This document shows positions 32,481-45,358 of a DNA stretch of 64,000 nt, piece by piece. This DNA comes from Adenanthera pavonina. Taxonomy: Eukaryota; Streptophyta; Magnoliopsida; Fabales; Fabaceae. The stretch's first letter is position 1, and each line of letters starts with the position of its first letter. Under the pieces are notes generated by a model. It worked only from the letters and a program-made list of their open reading frames with translations. It did no database searches and was not told the origin of the DNA. A program made the translations under genes and the position numbers. Location: positions 11,271,501 to 11,335,500 of the forward strand of contig JAIVEN010000024.1 of NCBI GenBank assembly GCA_026686845.1. Reading direction: 5' to 3'.

Positions 32481-34817
32481 TTTTTTATAATACCTTTATA
32501 TGTAATTTTTCCGAAAGTGAGGGGGGTTTTGCCCACCCTCACACTTAGTTGGTTCACTACCCTTGGGGTGATTTAATACCCATTTGGTTTTCAATTAATC
32601 AAAAATAAATTTTGGTAGAATTAGTTTTTTAACATGATTATAGTAAAAGTTGGTTTTAAATTCACCTATTTATGTTTAGATAATTTATTTGAAAATTGGT
32701 TTTGATAAAAGTAATTATGTGTGGATGGTTTTAATCAAAAAAACTTTTAGTGCAATAATTTTTTTCCAACTTTTAGTGAATAAATTTTTTTCCAATATCT
32801 ATTTAATATATATATATATATATGTTTGACTAAAAAGATAAAAATTTTAAATTATTTTCTTTATTTTTATAATTTTAACTCATAATTTTTCTTCAAATTG
32901 AGATTAAACTCTATTACATAATTAATTTAATTTTCTTGAACTAAAATTTAATTTATATTTATTTAATTGGGAATATAATTTATTTGATATAATATTTTCT
33001 TGCAAGTCATATTCTATAAAGATTAAAATTTTGAAGGGACATTTTAGTCATTAGATACGAAAAATTTTATGAAAATTTTATTTTCCCAATTTTTTACATT
33101 TTTTTCTCATTTTCATTGGTCTATATTTATCTAATTTTATTTTAATTGATCAACCTTACTTCATTTTCATCTAATTTCAATCAAACAAACAAGGCATAAC
33201 AACATCACCAATTCCTCATATGACTTTTTGATCATCTTCTTCTTCACCGTCATCATCCTCTCTCCATCTCCCTCCATTTTCGGCATTCACGACTTCCCTC
33301 CCCTCCTATTCTTCGTCCTTCATCCTTCATTCTTTGTCCAGTCATTGACACCTTGGTGGTCCAACGGCAGGTGATGTGTGTGGAGGACGAAGAAATCATT
33401 CATTGATGATCAATACTTTCTCTCTCCTCTTCTTGAGCAACTCCCTTTTGGTATTATTAATCATTCTCTTCCTCAATTTTTTTTTCTGTTGGCAATGATG
33501 AATCAGACTCAGAAGCACAATTGAATCTGCTTCTGCTGAAACTCGTTTCTCGCAATACTGAGTTTCCAATGGGAAAAAAAATACCCAAACACTTATGAAA
33601 ATGCTTCAAACTCATATATATGGTTCAAGTTAATTATGACTCGTTTTTAAATGAATTGTATTTTTTGCAACCCAATTCATTTTTTTGAAGGGTTTATATA
33701 GGTGAACCTTTAGGTTGTGACAAATAATTCTAACTCTATATACATATTGTTTTTACACTTATTGATGGTGTAATAGTAATAGTATAAAATAAGGAGAACA
33801 AAGGAGTATAATAAAAAAAATTAATAAAATGAAAATGATGAACATAAGAAGATAAAATCATTGATGTCGGAAAATTAACTATTAAAAATTAAATTTGAAT
33901 TGTTAAAGAAAAGCCAATGAAAACATAGTATTTTTTTATGGCCAAACAATAATCGCTTTTAATACGTGTTTGTGCATTTTTTCTCCTCCCAAAACCTATT
34001 AAGCTTGTAAAAAGAGCCATCACTTAGGGCTTCTAAAAGTGTGAAGGGTCCTTTTTTTCATGTCAAAATTAAAATTTACTCTTAATCCATTTTAAAATGG
34101 ACTGACTATATTTAAGTTAATAATATCTTATATTTAAGTTGAGAATTATTGTGATATAAATACATTATTTATCAACAGTTATTAGAGCAAGTGAAAGAGA
34201 TCACTCAATTCTACTTAAAAAAAAAGTTGAGAATTCAAATCTTATGGATAGAAAAAAAATATATTAAGATAGTAAAAGTTACACCGATTAAGTCCAATAA
34301 TGTTCAAATCTAATTTGGTAATAAATAATACTCAAATCTAACTCAGTAATACCAAGTATGAAATGATTGTTTCAAAAGGATATAAATACATTATTTAATA
34401 TAATATGATTGTCACTGTCCTTTGTTACCGATGCCGGCTCCATGGCATTATCCATTCATTGAAAGAATATGCAATGCCAGGAGCAATGCATCATGACAAA
34501 GTGCAACATGAACAATGAGAATACAGGATGAAAAACGAGATATAGAGCACCATTTACATGACCTTTTTTTTAGTTAGACATGAGGTCTTTTTTTTGTTCT
34601 TTTGCATTTTAATATAATTGTAATTAAAATTTTCATAGTTATTCATAATAAATAAATAGTAAGAATAGATTAGTGGAATATTGTCAATTAATTAAGATAC
34701 AACTTCACCAATACGTAAATTAAATCAAATTCACTTAAGCACATAATAGATCAATCCAATTGAGAATGTACACGAAAAAAAAAATCAAAAATTGATGTGT
34801 CGATGAGCTTCAGAGTA
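32481..34817. other. AT-rich intergenic DNA
   Basis: No gene recognised. About 32575-33195 starts with CCCATTTGGTTTTCAATTA and ends with a rough inverse (TAATTTCAATCAAACAAACAAGGC), so it may be an old MITE. A C/T-rich patch at 33230-33420 could be a leader or gene relic. A (TA)n tract lies near 32807-32823. Confidence 0.35.
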
Positions 34818-35456
34818 CATTTGGGAGTTTAGGATTGAATGGAATGAAAAAATTATTAATGGAATCATGTGAAATGGAATAGAGTGGAGTAGAAAAGACA
34901 TAATGTTTCATTATTTGGAATTCTCATAGAGGGAATGAATAGTTTTGTTTGACCATTGTTTGAAAGTTATTATAAAATGGATAGAACGAAATGAATTATA
35001 ACCTTTTTTATTTCAATATTATCCCTATAAATTAATTTAAATAAAAGAATTAGTGGCTATTAATTTAAGAAAAAATAATTTTATTTTTAAGTTGTAATCA
35101 AATATTTATAAAAAAAATTAGCTCTTAAGTGAATTTTTAAACACACATCAATTAAATGATTAAGCAACTTGGATTGAAAAAAAAAATATTATGCATAAAA
35201 TAGATATTAGAAAAAAAAATTCAACATAGTATGGAGAATAGGAAGCATGAATGATGTAATAGAGAGAGTGAGAGGTATTATACATATTTATATAGGGATA
35301 AGGATAATTTTATAATTATAATATTAACCTTAGGTCATTCCTTCATTGACCCCCAATTCAAAGAAACAGAAAAAATTAAGTTTACAATAACTAAAAATAG
35401 CGTGAAAAGCCATCATTTATCATCTCATTCCTTTATAAAAAATTCTCCCAAATAAT
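34818..35456. mobile_element. Possible MITE with TTTGGGAG ends
   Basis: The left end CATTTGGGAGTTTAGG with GGAATGA, and the inverse right end TCATTCC with AATTCTCCCAAATAA, form imperfect terminal inverted repeats next to TA dinucleotides. There is no coding capacity. Borders are approximate. Confidence 0.4.
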
Positions 35457-36655
35457 AGACAAGCCCCGTTAGGCATCCCACCCAATTCCATTTGATCCCA
35501 AATAAAACGTCGTGCCCTTCTTCTCTTTAGGAGACTGGTCATTACAGCAAGCAGCTTTCCGGGCTACTGCTAGCGGAGCTTGGGTGTGTGCTGTTTGTTT
35601 TTTGATTGCAGCTAGCGTGCTTTACTAAATAGAAAGGAGCAGCTATGCCCAATCTAGGCTATGATTGTGAAGTTGAAAGCTTCAGGCCTGCCAAAGACCT
35701 TCGAAACCTAATGACTTTCTTGCTTGTACTGTACCATGAACCTATCTCTTCATCTTCCTAGCGATTTTACTAAGAAGATCAGGGGCATGAAAAGATGGAA
35801 TAGAAAAAGCAGCATTCTAAGGTTTGAAGATGCTCGAAGTTCGCCTCCACTCTATTGAAAGGTCTTCCTTCCTACGATTGCTTATTCGAAGGCAGACTTG
35901 GACTCCCTTCCTTGGACCAGGCACCAAAGCAAGCAAGAGATTGATAAAGATCTCTAGGGAAACCGCTAAAAAAAGATTGAACATGTGGGAGGATTCGAAC
36001 GAATTCTATTTTCATTTTCCCCGTATGGAGCACTGAGTTACAAACATTACGGTCTTCAACAGGCAGGCTGCACTCTAGGCAGTAATTCTGGCTCGATATG
36101 AAAGACGACCAGCTCTACAACTTTTAGTGCCATATCTTCCAAAACCAACTAAAACGTCCGGTTTGCAACCCCGCTTTCCTTAAGAAAGTACATCAACTAA
36201 GTAAAACAGCAGTTAAAGGAATTAAGTCACAGGTTAGCATGCCCCAATGCCTCTATGTTTCATCAGGCCCAGATTAATATAGATCATAGGCCCATTTTAC
36301 TTAACATTTTTAAATCAGGTGGAATGGCCCAAACCATTTAAGTGTTTTTTTTTGGCTGCGCTATCTCTTCCCTGCTCTGCCAGCGGCAGTGGTCTTGGCA
36401 TATAACTTTCAACTTCACTTAATTTGCTTTCTATTTCTAACGGCTAAAGCTAAATGCGAAACAAATTCTATATAGTAATTATGCCCATCGGGCGAAATGA
36501 CAAGATGAGATGCTCCGGGCACCCCCATTTAGAAAGAAGGGTCGCTTCCAGCTAGTTCGTTCCCCTTTGGGAAGAAGTTGTTGTAGGCAGCTGCGAGAAA
36601 GAGCATTGAAAGCAATGGTCCTGACCATACAAGGGTCCCAAACATACACTAAGTG
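35457..36655. other. Probable mitochondrial DNA insert (NUMT)
   Basis: Sharp rise in GC content and loss of the poly-A/T texture seen on both sides. The wording is typical of plant mitochondrial spacers, for example CTTTCCGGGCTACTGC, GCAGGCTGCACTCTAGGC and ATGCCCATCGGGCG. A 70-codon open stretch at 35824-36036 matches no family known to me. No named mitochondrial gene is recognised. The judgement rests on composition and style; a short AT-rich part at 36250-36350 may be nuclear. Confidence 0.5.
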
Positions 36656-36694
36656 AAAAAGGATACAGGTGTGGCAAAATTATTTAAAAAAAAA

Positions 36695-38589
36695 GGAAAA
36701 AATAGGTTTTTAATCTCTATAGTTTTACCCAGTTTTGAAAACGGTCCTTGGAGTTTAATTTTTTTTAACACCATCCCTCAAGTTTTGACCGTATCATTCG
36801 TTTATTCCTCTTTTTTTATAAATTAGAGGAAGGATGTTGATGTGGCACTGGCAGCGTTAACTCAGCTAAGGTGGAAGACGAAGAAACGCATGGAAGATGA
36901 CATCATACATGGAAGAAAGCTTGGTTGGGTGGGAGAACTTGCTCTATTCATTTTGAAGTGAAACAAATGTCATGTAGGCTAGGTTTAGATAGAGGTTCTT
37001 TGCACAAAGTTTGGATTAAGAAGGAGTAGCACGAATCAACGAGGGGAAACTTGAGGAAGCTATCATTGAGGGGGAGAGATTTGAAGAAGCCATTGCACAC
37101 CATTATATACTCCATTATATACTCCATATCCAGTTTTCCAGTGTTGAGGTTGAGTTTAGGCTCTGTTTTTGAGTTCAACAACGTTGCACATATGTTTTTT
37201 TCCTTTTAACCAATCACATGAGCTTATTATATTATGCAACTTAGTCTTTTGAAGAATGTAGCTTGTCAAACTATTCATTACATGACAATATCAATTCATA
37301 CTGGTCGGAACACCTAAAGACCATAAAACAACTTAAAACAATACAAACACATAGCCACATGCAAACAAAAAGTAATAACAAACTTCATAAAACAACACCA
37401 GCTCACAAGAACAATACATTATAGATTTGTGATAATACACACACATAACACCTAACGCCTTATTCTTCCTTTTATCTCATCGTCCCCTTCATGATAGAAA
37501 ATGGTATCAACTAATTTAAACTCCATAAATGCAATAAGGTCGAAAAGAAGAAAAGCATATATTTGCAAACAAGATGATGATGAAGGGTATGGAAGAAGGT
37601 GAAAAAGGTGAACGTGTGAGAGATTTGATGAACAAGCATTGGCAAGAAAGAAAAAAATATATACATATATATATAGGCACACACATGCACGTCCTGAAAG
37701 GAGAAGCTTGAGCATATTCATTATCTTTTACCTCCATTTAATGATTTGCCGTAAGACTAGAGTCATTGAAAAAAAAAAATAAGGCAAGTCTTTTTAGCTC
37801 TGTTATTCCCAACCAAAAATAGAGTATTATAGGAAATATCTCTTACTTATTTTAATAAATGCTGAGATGCAACTTGTAGTGTTTCTTAATGCTAGAATGG
37901 CCTCATACACTCACCCAAATCTATATCCACCCATCATGTTTTCTTTGCTGCCAACTTGTTAATTGTTGTAGCACTCGTTACCCATGTGGAGCTCGTTCTT
38001 TTATTTTGCGCCATCGAAGTTAAACGTATAAAGGGAATGAGTTCTACCTCTCACATTCTTCTTCTACATGTTCACCCATTGGGCGTTCTACTTTGCCATG
38101 CCAGAGCTCTATGGTTTCTCTCTCATGTTCTCCTCTCTGCATCTCATGGATCTTTCAATTATCTCGGGAATGAAAACTTGCTAAGATGAAGTAAAATGAA
38201 CCAACCCACTTGATTGGACAAAAAAAGACTAAGAGAAGATTATGATACTTGAAGCTTGCCAACTACAATAGCCACAGATCTCATCAAACTAGAAACAAAG
38301 AGAAGATGAAGAATTTTGAAGTGTAGCATAACCCTTGTAGCAGCGTGTTTTAATTGAAGTGTAGTGTTTTTATTGAGTCCAACATGTAAAATAAGCAGTC
38401 ACAATCAGTTGCACATGGACAATTTTAACAGAGTTTATAACATATGACAGTCCCTAATATAATATAAGAAAATAGAGGGGTTAACCATGTAAATGGACAA
38501 ATATTTAAGAAGTGCTTTGAAAAAAATTAAAGCTTAGGGATTGATTTCGAAATTGGATAAAACTATAAGGAGCAAAAACTATTTTTTCC
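36695..38589. mobile_element. Non-autonomous MULE-like element 1
   Basis: Terminal inverted repeats of about 130-160 bp: the left begins GGAAAAAATAGGTTTTTAAT with CTATAGTTTTACCC, and the right is its inverse (GGGATTGATTTCG, AAACTATAAGGAGC, ATTTTTTCC). Runs of nine or more A flank both ends (36686-36694 and 38590-38598), consistent with the 9-bp duplication of Mutator-like elements but weak because the runs are homopolymers. The internal 1.6 kb has no transposase domain. A minus-strand open stretch at 36948-37181 and a plus-strand one at 37956-38189 match nothing known to me. Confidence 0.7.
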
Positions 38590-39863
38590 AAAAAAAAAAG
38601 AAAGAAAATAGGAAAAATTAAACTTTTGGTCCCTACAGTTTTAAAGGATTTTGAAATAGGCCCCTAAACTTTTACTTTTGTTAAATCACTCCCTACTCTT
38701 TTGACTATAAACACCGTTAGTCCCCACATTTTTTAAAACAGATCACAAGTCACAAAACGGTGTTAAATATAGCATAGGTGGCTAACAGATGCTGACATGT
38801 TGATTGAATTATATGCTTCGTAGGATTTAAAAACCAGATAGGACATAGCTCAGTTGCTTTGTACGATTCTAAAAAAAATGTATTCTAAAGCAACTAGGTT
38901 AAAGCGACGAGGCTCTTTCATTTGGCAAGAACCTCAACAGGGCAGTCATGCTGGGTTCAAGGCAAGAGGTGTGCAAAGGCTGAAGAGCTTAGAATGTGTG
39001 CGTAAGAGGCAAGGGTTATATCCGATGAAGGTGTGAGAAGTAGGCAACTTAATGAAAACCCATTTCATATCCTTCTTCTTCTGTTTGCATGCTAATGTGT
39101 TCGATTAGAAGGCTTAGGTCGTTTTGATGCTGATTTTGGCTTCCCTTTTGTTCTTCATTTTTAATGATTTTGGCCTACGTTACCGATTCACTTGCTTTGT
39201 TGTGTAGCATGATAGGAATTGGGTTTTATACGGTGATGTAGGGGTTGGCCCAAGAGGAAAAGATGGTGAATGAGGAGAAGAACATGCTTTGTCTCATCTC
39301 CTACAACTCCTTTTCTACAAAATCAAAGATTGGATGCATAGAGAAGCAAGATAACACTAATTTTGATGAGAAGGAAAAAAAAAACCTTGATGCAGAGCAA
39401 ACAATTTGAAAATGAATATTATTACTCAATAAGATTGATAAACAAAAATATCAAGCTGAGGTGCCAATTTGTAACACAAGACTTCGTTCATCTATATAGT
39501 AATTTCAAAACAAAAGTAACGAATCTTCTTGTACTTATCTTACATTTTAGGCTCTAATCTGAAAAAGATGGCCATAATCAGCAGCACATCAACGAACTTG
39601 TTGCTAAAAAGATTATGGAAAACTGCACTTCAATGAAGCTTTGTTGTGTTAATGAGACTGACATTATCCATTTACTACAAACTTTGGAGAAGCATTAGTA
39701 AAATATATATATATATATATATATGAAAGTTGTTGTTGCTGATGTAGTTTCTAGAACTTCGGTTGTAGTTTGCTGCTATTGTTGAATTTGATTCTGGTGT
39801 AGTTTGGTGGACAAGGTAGTAGTTTGCCTATGTTCTAGGTTGCTTGATGTTTTTTGGTGTTAT

Positions 39864-42049
39864 TGTTAGGTTTAATACAATATAAGTTTTGATAATGACA
39901 AATGTAGAGTGATGAGAAATAAATACATCATATTTGTCTAACATATATATTGTTCCTAAAAAAAGTAAAATGTGTATTAATATGTGATTAATTGTGTTTA
40001 TAATGCATATATCATGTTATATATCCACTGTGCTTTCATATTTTATAATATAAGTTGAATACATAAATTGAATTAACTACTTGGTTTGTATGTGTAATAC
40101 ATTAAATATAGGATTATCTAAGAAGGAAGAGTGATTATTGGAATAAAGGAAGAAAAATTATCATTATGTCTACCCAAAGAAGAAGAAAAGAAAGGATGTT
40201 CCAAGAATCGAAGATAAGAAGGGAGCATGCCAAAACTAAAAATGACAAGTGAAAGTGAAATTTAACTTTTAAAGACCTAGCTATTTTGTATATTTTATTT
40301 TCACTTAGGTCTTGAGGTGATTTAATATTTGAAATTTATTTAATCTTATTACTATATGTCTTAAACTAGTTAGATTAAGTAAATTTAATGTTAGCATATG
40401 TTAAAATTGAAGTATATTGGCTAATAGATAAATTTTGTTATTTGACTCATATTTATTTTATACAAAATTTGCACTTGACTTGGTGAAATTCAAAGTTACA
40501 GAGTTTTCATATCTGATAGATGAATTTTAATTATGAAATTTGAATTTTGATCTAAGCATTGCTCGTGAAAGTGTGCAAAATTCACATGACCCTTAGTTGA
40601 AATTTGACTGTTTGTGGAATTCAAAGTGAGTTCAAAGTTAAAGCCTCTAACAGACGAATTTTGAGCTTCAAAATGCAAATTTTGAAGTGGGAACTTTGGT
40701 GTATTGTTGAACATGCCTCTAATAGACGAATTTCAATCTTGAAATTCAAATTTCAGTCTCTAAAATTCGAATTTCAGTTTCTAAAATTTGAATTTCGAAG
40801 TATATTGTGAAAATTTGAAGCAACTATTCAAACTCAACAGATACACTTCCAATATGAAAATTCGCACAAACTAATATGGGATATCTTTTGCAAACTTGAA
40901 ATTCGAATGTCACTTTACAACAGACAAATTTTGAAGTTTAACATTAAACATATAACTATTTTAACCCTGCGAAATTCATCTATTGAACCTCAAAATTCAA
41001 ATGTTAATATGTCAGACGCATTTATGGCCCATTTGTTTAAGCTTCTAAAAAAAATGATTTTTAGATTATTTAAAAAAGTGATTAATTGTTTAGAAATTTT
41101 TTGAAAAAGCATAAATTATTTTGTGTTTGGTTAGAATAAAAAAAAAGCACTTTTAAATTATTTAGTAAATAAAGAAAAAATATGGATTTATATTATAATA
41201 TTCTCATGGGGTCAAATATTGTTATTTTTGCAATTTTTAAAATTACATTCTAAACCCCGACTCTTATACATTTTTCTCTTTTATTTACCATAACTGTTTT
41301 TTTTCAAAAGCCATCTAGAGTAGCTTTTCAAAATAAGCAGAAAACTGATTTTTTTTAGATTCTGATTATTTTTAAAAGTTTGAACAAACACCCTAAAAAA
41401 TTTTAAAAGTATTTTTTTATATGAAAAAAGTGATTTTCATATAAAAAAAAGTTAAAACAAACGGGCCCTTAATGCGATTGTTGAATGGTTCTTTTGCAGA
41501 GTAACAATTGAAACTTGTTCTAATGGATAGATATTGTATTCAAGGACTAGTTAAACTACAAATTTATAAATAAAACCTCATTTAAACTTATGGATAACAA
41601 ATTTTAATTAAATTTGTGTTAAAATGCTACTACAATATAGAAATTCATTCTGAATGAGCATTTAAAGTAAAACCCATCTTATTAGAGTGAGTTTCAATGT
41701 ATTATTTACTCTGAAAGAAAGTTTATATCTTGTAATTTTTCCTTCTACATTTTTTAGGTAGAATCTTAGTGTGGAGAAACACGAAGGGAATTACACATCT
41801 CGTAAGGATGTGAGGAGAGTAGCTTCACAAGTGCTTACTGAAACTTGTGAGATATACTGAGACTTCGTAGGTGCCGAGAGTAAACCTATGAGATATAGTG
41901 AAAAATCTTAAGTGATGGCTTGAGAATTGTAAGTAAACCAAGTGGTTGGGCCAAACTAATATAACTTCTTGTATCTTACTCTTTATCTTCTCACTTCATT
42001 TGTCTCACTCAACATATTTTGTTTATCCCTATTCTGCTGCAACATCTGG
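39864..42049 (+). mobile_element. LTR-like segment, degenerate
   Basis: It starts TGTTAGGTTTAATACAATAT followed by GTTTTGATAATGACAAA, a beginning I associate with some plant Copia LTRs, and may end at GCTGCAACA (42049). Inside, 40600-41000 has irregular repeats of an AAATTCGAATTTC-like palindromic theme. No matching duplication, primer site or polypurine tract was found. A solo LTR carrying a nested MITE is the best guess. Confidence 0.3.
41025..41468. mobile_element. Tourist-like MITE (PIF/Harbinger type)
   Basis: 444-bp element. The left end TGGCCCATTTGTTTAAGCTT and right end AAAACAAACGGGCCC are imperfect inverted repeats, flanked on both sides by TTA (41022-41024 and 41469-41471), the Harbinger target. 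The interior is A/T-rich with foldback character (AAAAGTGATTTTCATAT) and no ORF. Confidence 0.72.
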
Positions 42050-42674
42050 TCAAATTGGGTTGTACTTGAAAAAAGATAAAAATCTTACATCATCTAATTC
42101 ACTCTTCTCTTGAGTGACAAACTAATCTTACAGTTGTTCTTATATTTGGCTAATGTATTTTGTAATGGAACAAAGTTGAATGCAATGTTCTTTGACTATC
42201 CATTTTTGGCATCTGAATTCTTTATTTATGCTATTAATTTGTCAAATGAAAAGAAACTTTAGGCAAGGCAAATAATTACTATCACTCAAACAAGAAGATA
42301 AGACTGACACTATAAAATTGTAGTGCTACTGGTACATCACTTCAGCTATGGAGGACCCTTCAATTTATTAAAAAGAAAAACTTCCTAAAAATCTCAACTG
42401 ATTTGATCAGTTCAATGCAACGTCAGGTGCACTAATTTATAGCAAGGTGTAAAAAAATAATAAAAAAGGATGCTTTATAAATGCAAGGTTCCTGCACAAC
42501 AGTACTGAATACCTTATATAACTGTACATATATTTTTAATAATTGTACAAATATATACATCATTGATTACTTTTTAGTTTGTTGCACCCTATGAACTGAT
42601 TAAAAAGATAAGGATATAGTATCCAACATTAACCTTTATTTTCTAAACAATGGCAACCTTTTTTAGTTTGTAAT

Positions 42675-43195
42675 TGGTGGCGGACACACGTATAGTTTGG
42701 GAGGAGCTGTGGCCCCCTCCTTCTCCCTCTCCTTTTATATATATATATATATATATAAACACATATTAATATATAATAATGTAATATATATATATACACA
42801 TATATAAACTCATATATTATACACAATAAATAAATAAATAAAACATATATATGTACAATATCTATTATTGATATATTTAAAAAAATAAAATATAAAATTT
42901 ATATATAAATGTATTGAAAATATAAACTTTTAATATGTTTTTTATAATTTTTCTTAAAATTAATATATTACATATATGGTTTCACTTTATATATATTTTA
43001 AAAAATTAATTTACAAATTTATCATTTCACTTTATATATATACACATAATTTATCATTTCATATTTTTTTAAGTTATAAAAATATTTTGAAAAATTAATT
43101 ATGATAAATATTAAAAAATTAAATTAATAATATAAAATATATATTATTTATCAAAATTTTGACCCCCAATAATGGTTAAGCTGCGTCCGCCCCTG
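42675..43195. mobile_element. hAT-like MITE with perfect 8-bp duplication
   Basis: 521-bp element with inverted ends: left TGGTGGCGGACACACG, right GCTGCGTCCGCCCCTG (inverse CAGGGGCGGACGCAGC). TTTGTAAT flanks it exactly on both sides (42667-42674 and 43196-43203). An 8-bp duplication and CAGGGGCGGAC-type ends are typical of hAT derivatives. The interior is (TA)-rich without coding capacity. Confidence 0.85.
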
Positions 43196-44660
43196 TTTGT
43201 AATGGATTGATGGATTAAGATTCTTTGCAAAACGATATTGGAAAGTTTCAAAACCCATTTAAAATACCTCAGAGGCTCAGATCCCTGTTGGCCAAACCCC
43301 AAAAAAAAAAAAATCAGACATTTGCACAGCGAAAAAATGCAGCATTATCAAAAGAAAAAGCTCTCATGAATTAAAAAAAAAACTAACGAATAAAAACACA
43401 TATTCAAAAGAGAAATACCCATTATCACAGAATGGTAGATAAATAACCATTAAAATAACAAAACAGTAGGAACTATCACGCAAAAAAGTGAAAGGCACAA
43501 GAGAAATACCCAAATAGTTGCAGAAAAATGCCATTTCTTGCACGAAGAGAAAGCATAAAAATGATTACACAAAATAACAGGTAGAGTATTAGGTTTTACG
43601 TCTATAATTAATGTTGAGGCTTATGAAATAATTTGACTAAGAGAACCTCTTATCTATAGCAAGATTGTCCAATTCAGATGAAGTATTTGTACGTGTTGCT
43701 TATTGACATGCCACATCAGCCTCGGTTAGGCACATATGCAAGAATTAACACCGTTAAGGAGCTTTGCTCGGTTTTAAAAAGTATAGGGACTAATGGTGTT
43801 AATAGTGAAAAGAGAAGGGAGTGATTTGAAAAAATTTGAAGTGTAGGGACTTGTTTTAAAAAGCATTAAAACTATAAGGACTAAAAGTTTAATTTGTCCA
43901 AAGATAAAGGTCGGATGAACCATTGACCGGCTTGTGTTTTATATAATCAGCATTCTTTTTAATTTGTATTTTATATTACTGGAGAGAGATAGTAGACATT
44001 ATTGTGAATCTCATGAGTCAAATAAAAAACAGCATTATATTCATATTTATGCCTCACAAATTACAGGGGCAGGGGCTAGTGGGCGATCCAATAAGAAAGG
44101 ATTTGGATTGTGTATGTATGTGCACATTGTTTTGCAGTTGTATTTATTGTTGCTATTGTTATTATTCGAGAGAATGATAAAAATGAGCATAATGTTAGAA
44201 GATTTTCCAGGGAAATGTGAATGATAGCATTATTCATGATCTTTTAGAAGATAAAAATTTTGATGTCTGAAAATCAATATATCATTATATATATATATAT
44301 ATATTAAAATTTATAATAAGTCATGCTATTAATTAGTCATGAATAGTACAACTTATTTAGACTCCCTTCTCTAGTTGACTATTAAATATTATGTTTAAAT
44401 TGTTAAAGAAAATCTCATGAAAACATAAACAGTATTCACTTTTAATATGGCTGGCCTGTGTGTATGAATATTTTTTCCTCAAAACTATTGGGCTTGTCAA
44501 AAGAATTGTCAAGTAGGGTGTCATAGAAGTTTTGTTTTTTGGGGAGGAGGTTTTCCTTTTTTAGATCAAAATTCGAGACTATGGATCCAATTTAAAATGG
44601 ACTTATGGTCCTAATAGCTTATATTTAAGATTGTATGTGGAATATACAAATATTATTTAA

Positions 44661-44864
44661 ATCAATAAGGTTCTAACACAGTTGGTAAATGATTGAGTTT
44701 CTTAATTATACTATCCTAGATTCGATTCTTAACTATATGTATAGAAAAAATTTTGTTATGAGAGACAAAACTCACTTTAGTGATCTCTATGCCTCGAAGA
44801 AATTAGTCTTTGATTGTTGGCTGGTTGATACCCTTGGTGTTCACAAAAAAAAATAAATAAAAAC
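44661..44864 (+). mobile_element. tRNA-derived SINE
   Basis: The 5' part has an A-box-like (AACACAGTTGGTAAATG) and B-box-like (GATTCGATTC) pair about 40 bp apart. The 3' end is CTTGGTGTTCACAAAAAAAA plus an A-rich tail. ATTATTTAA occurs directly before (44652-44660) and after (44865-44873), a plausible duplication. Confidence 0.55.
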
Positions 44865-45082
44865 ATTATTTAATATTGGATAAGTCATGCTTTCTTCTTC
44901 TTCAAAAATTCTTGGTGACGAATCATTATTTATTTATCTCTTGTTTTAGTTGTTAGATGATAATTAATAGTTAAGTTATTATTTTGGTTTAATTCTTGAA
45001 GCTTGAAAAAGTTGCTGTCACATCTAAAATTTAGATTTATTTGTTCGATATAATTTTTTTAGATTTTGAATGGTATATTATC

Positions 45083-45185
45083 GGCTTTTTGACCGATATA
45101 CATCAAACAGATAAAATATATCCCAATATGCTATAAGTTGTAAATTATTTATCTAAATACTACAAATTAGAAGATATCGGTTTCT
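45083..45185 (+). repeat. MULE left terminal inverted repeat
   Basis: Pairs with 54719-54812. Best-matching block: CCCAATATGCTATAAGTTG then AAATACTACAA. It ends at a half-site of the subterminal palindrome (ATCGGTTT). Confidence 0.78.
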
Positions 45186-45242
45186 CTGAGGTCGAGAAAT
45201 CGTGAAAGTGTTCTGCCATGTGAAGCTACTGTACGAAAAGAC

Positions 45243-45358
45243 ATCTCGGTTTCCTGTAAACCGAGATATAATAATAGCAAATTAATATCTCGATTTGGTT
45301 AAAATCGAGATCCAATTTCTCCAACTTCTATTGATCTCGGTTTTGATAAAACTGAGAT
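45243..45358 (+). repeat. Three subterminal 10-5-10 inverted repeats
   Basis: Units at 45243-45267, 45287-45311 and 45334-45358. Each has a left arm ATCTCG(G/A)TTT, a variable 5-bp centre (CCTGT, GGTTA, TGATA) and a right arm AAA(C/T)(C/T)GAGAT. The first two have perfect 10-bp stems; the third has one mismatch. Start-to-start spacing is 44 and 47 bp. Possible transposase or PMD-protein binding sites. Confidence 0.9.

Larger units (their letters stand above)
38611..43899. mobile_element. Non-autonomous MULE-like element 2
   Basis: Long terminal inverted repeats of about 190 bp: left 38611-38800 (GGAAAAATTAAACTTTTGG, AAATCACTCCCTACTC, CACCGTTAGTCCC) and right 43710-43899 (the inverse, ending AAAAGTTTAATTTGTCC). 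The flanks AAAGAAAATA and AAAGATAAAG agree only in part, so the duplication is uncertain. The interior has no transposase but carries other elements: an LTR-like segment, a Tourist-like MITE (41025-41468), a hAT-like MITE (42675-43195) and a (TA)n tract near 39703. A short open stretch at 38854-39036 is not recognised. Confidence 0.72.

Noticed and set aside
45243..45358. Possible CRISPR-like repeat array
   Set aside because: Only three palindromic units 44-47 bp apart with related arms, inside a plant MULE. Plants have no CRISPR arrays, and the units are better read as protein-binding sites.
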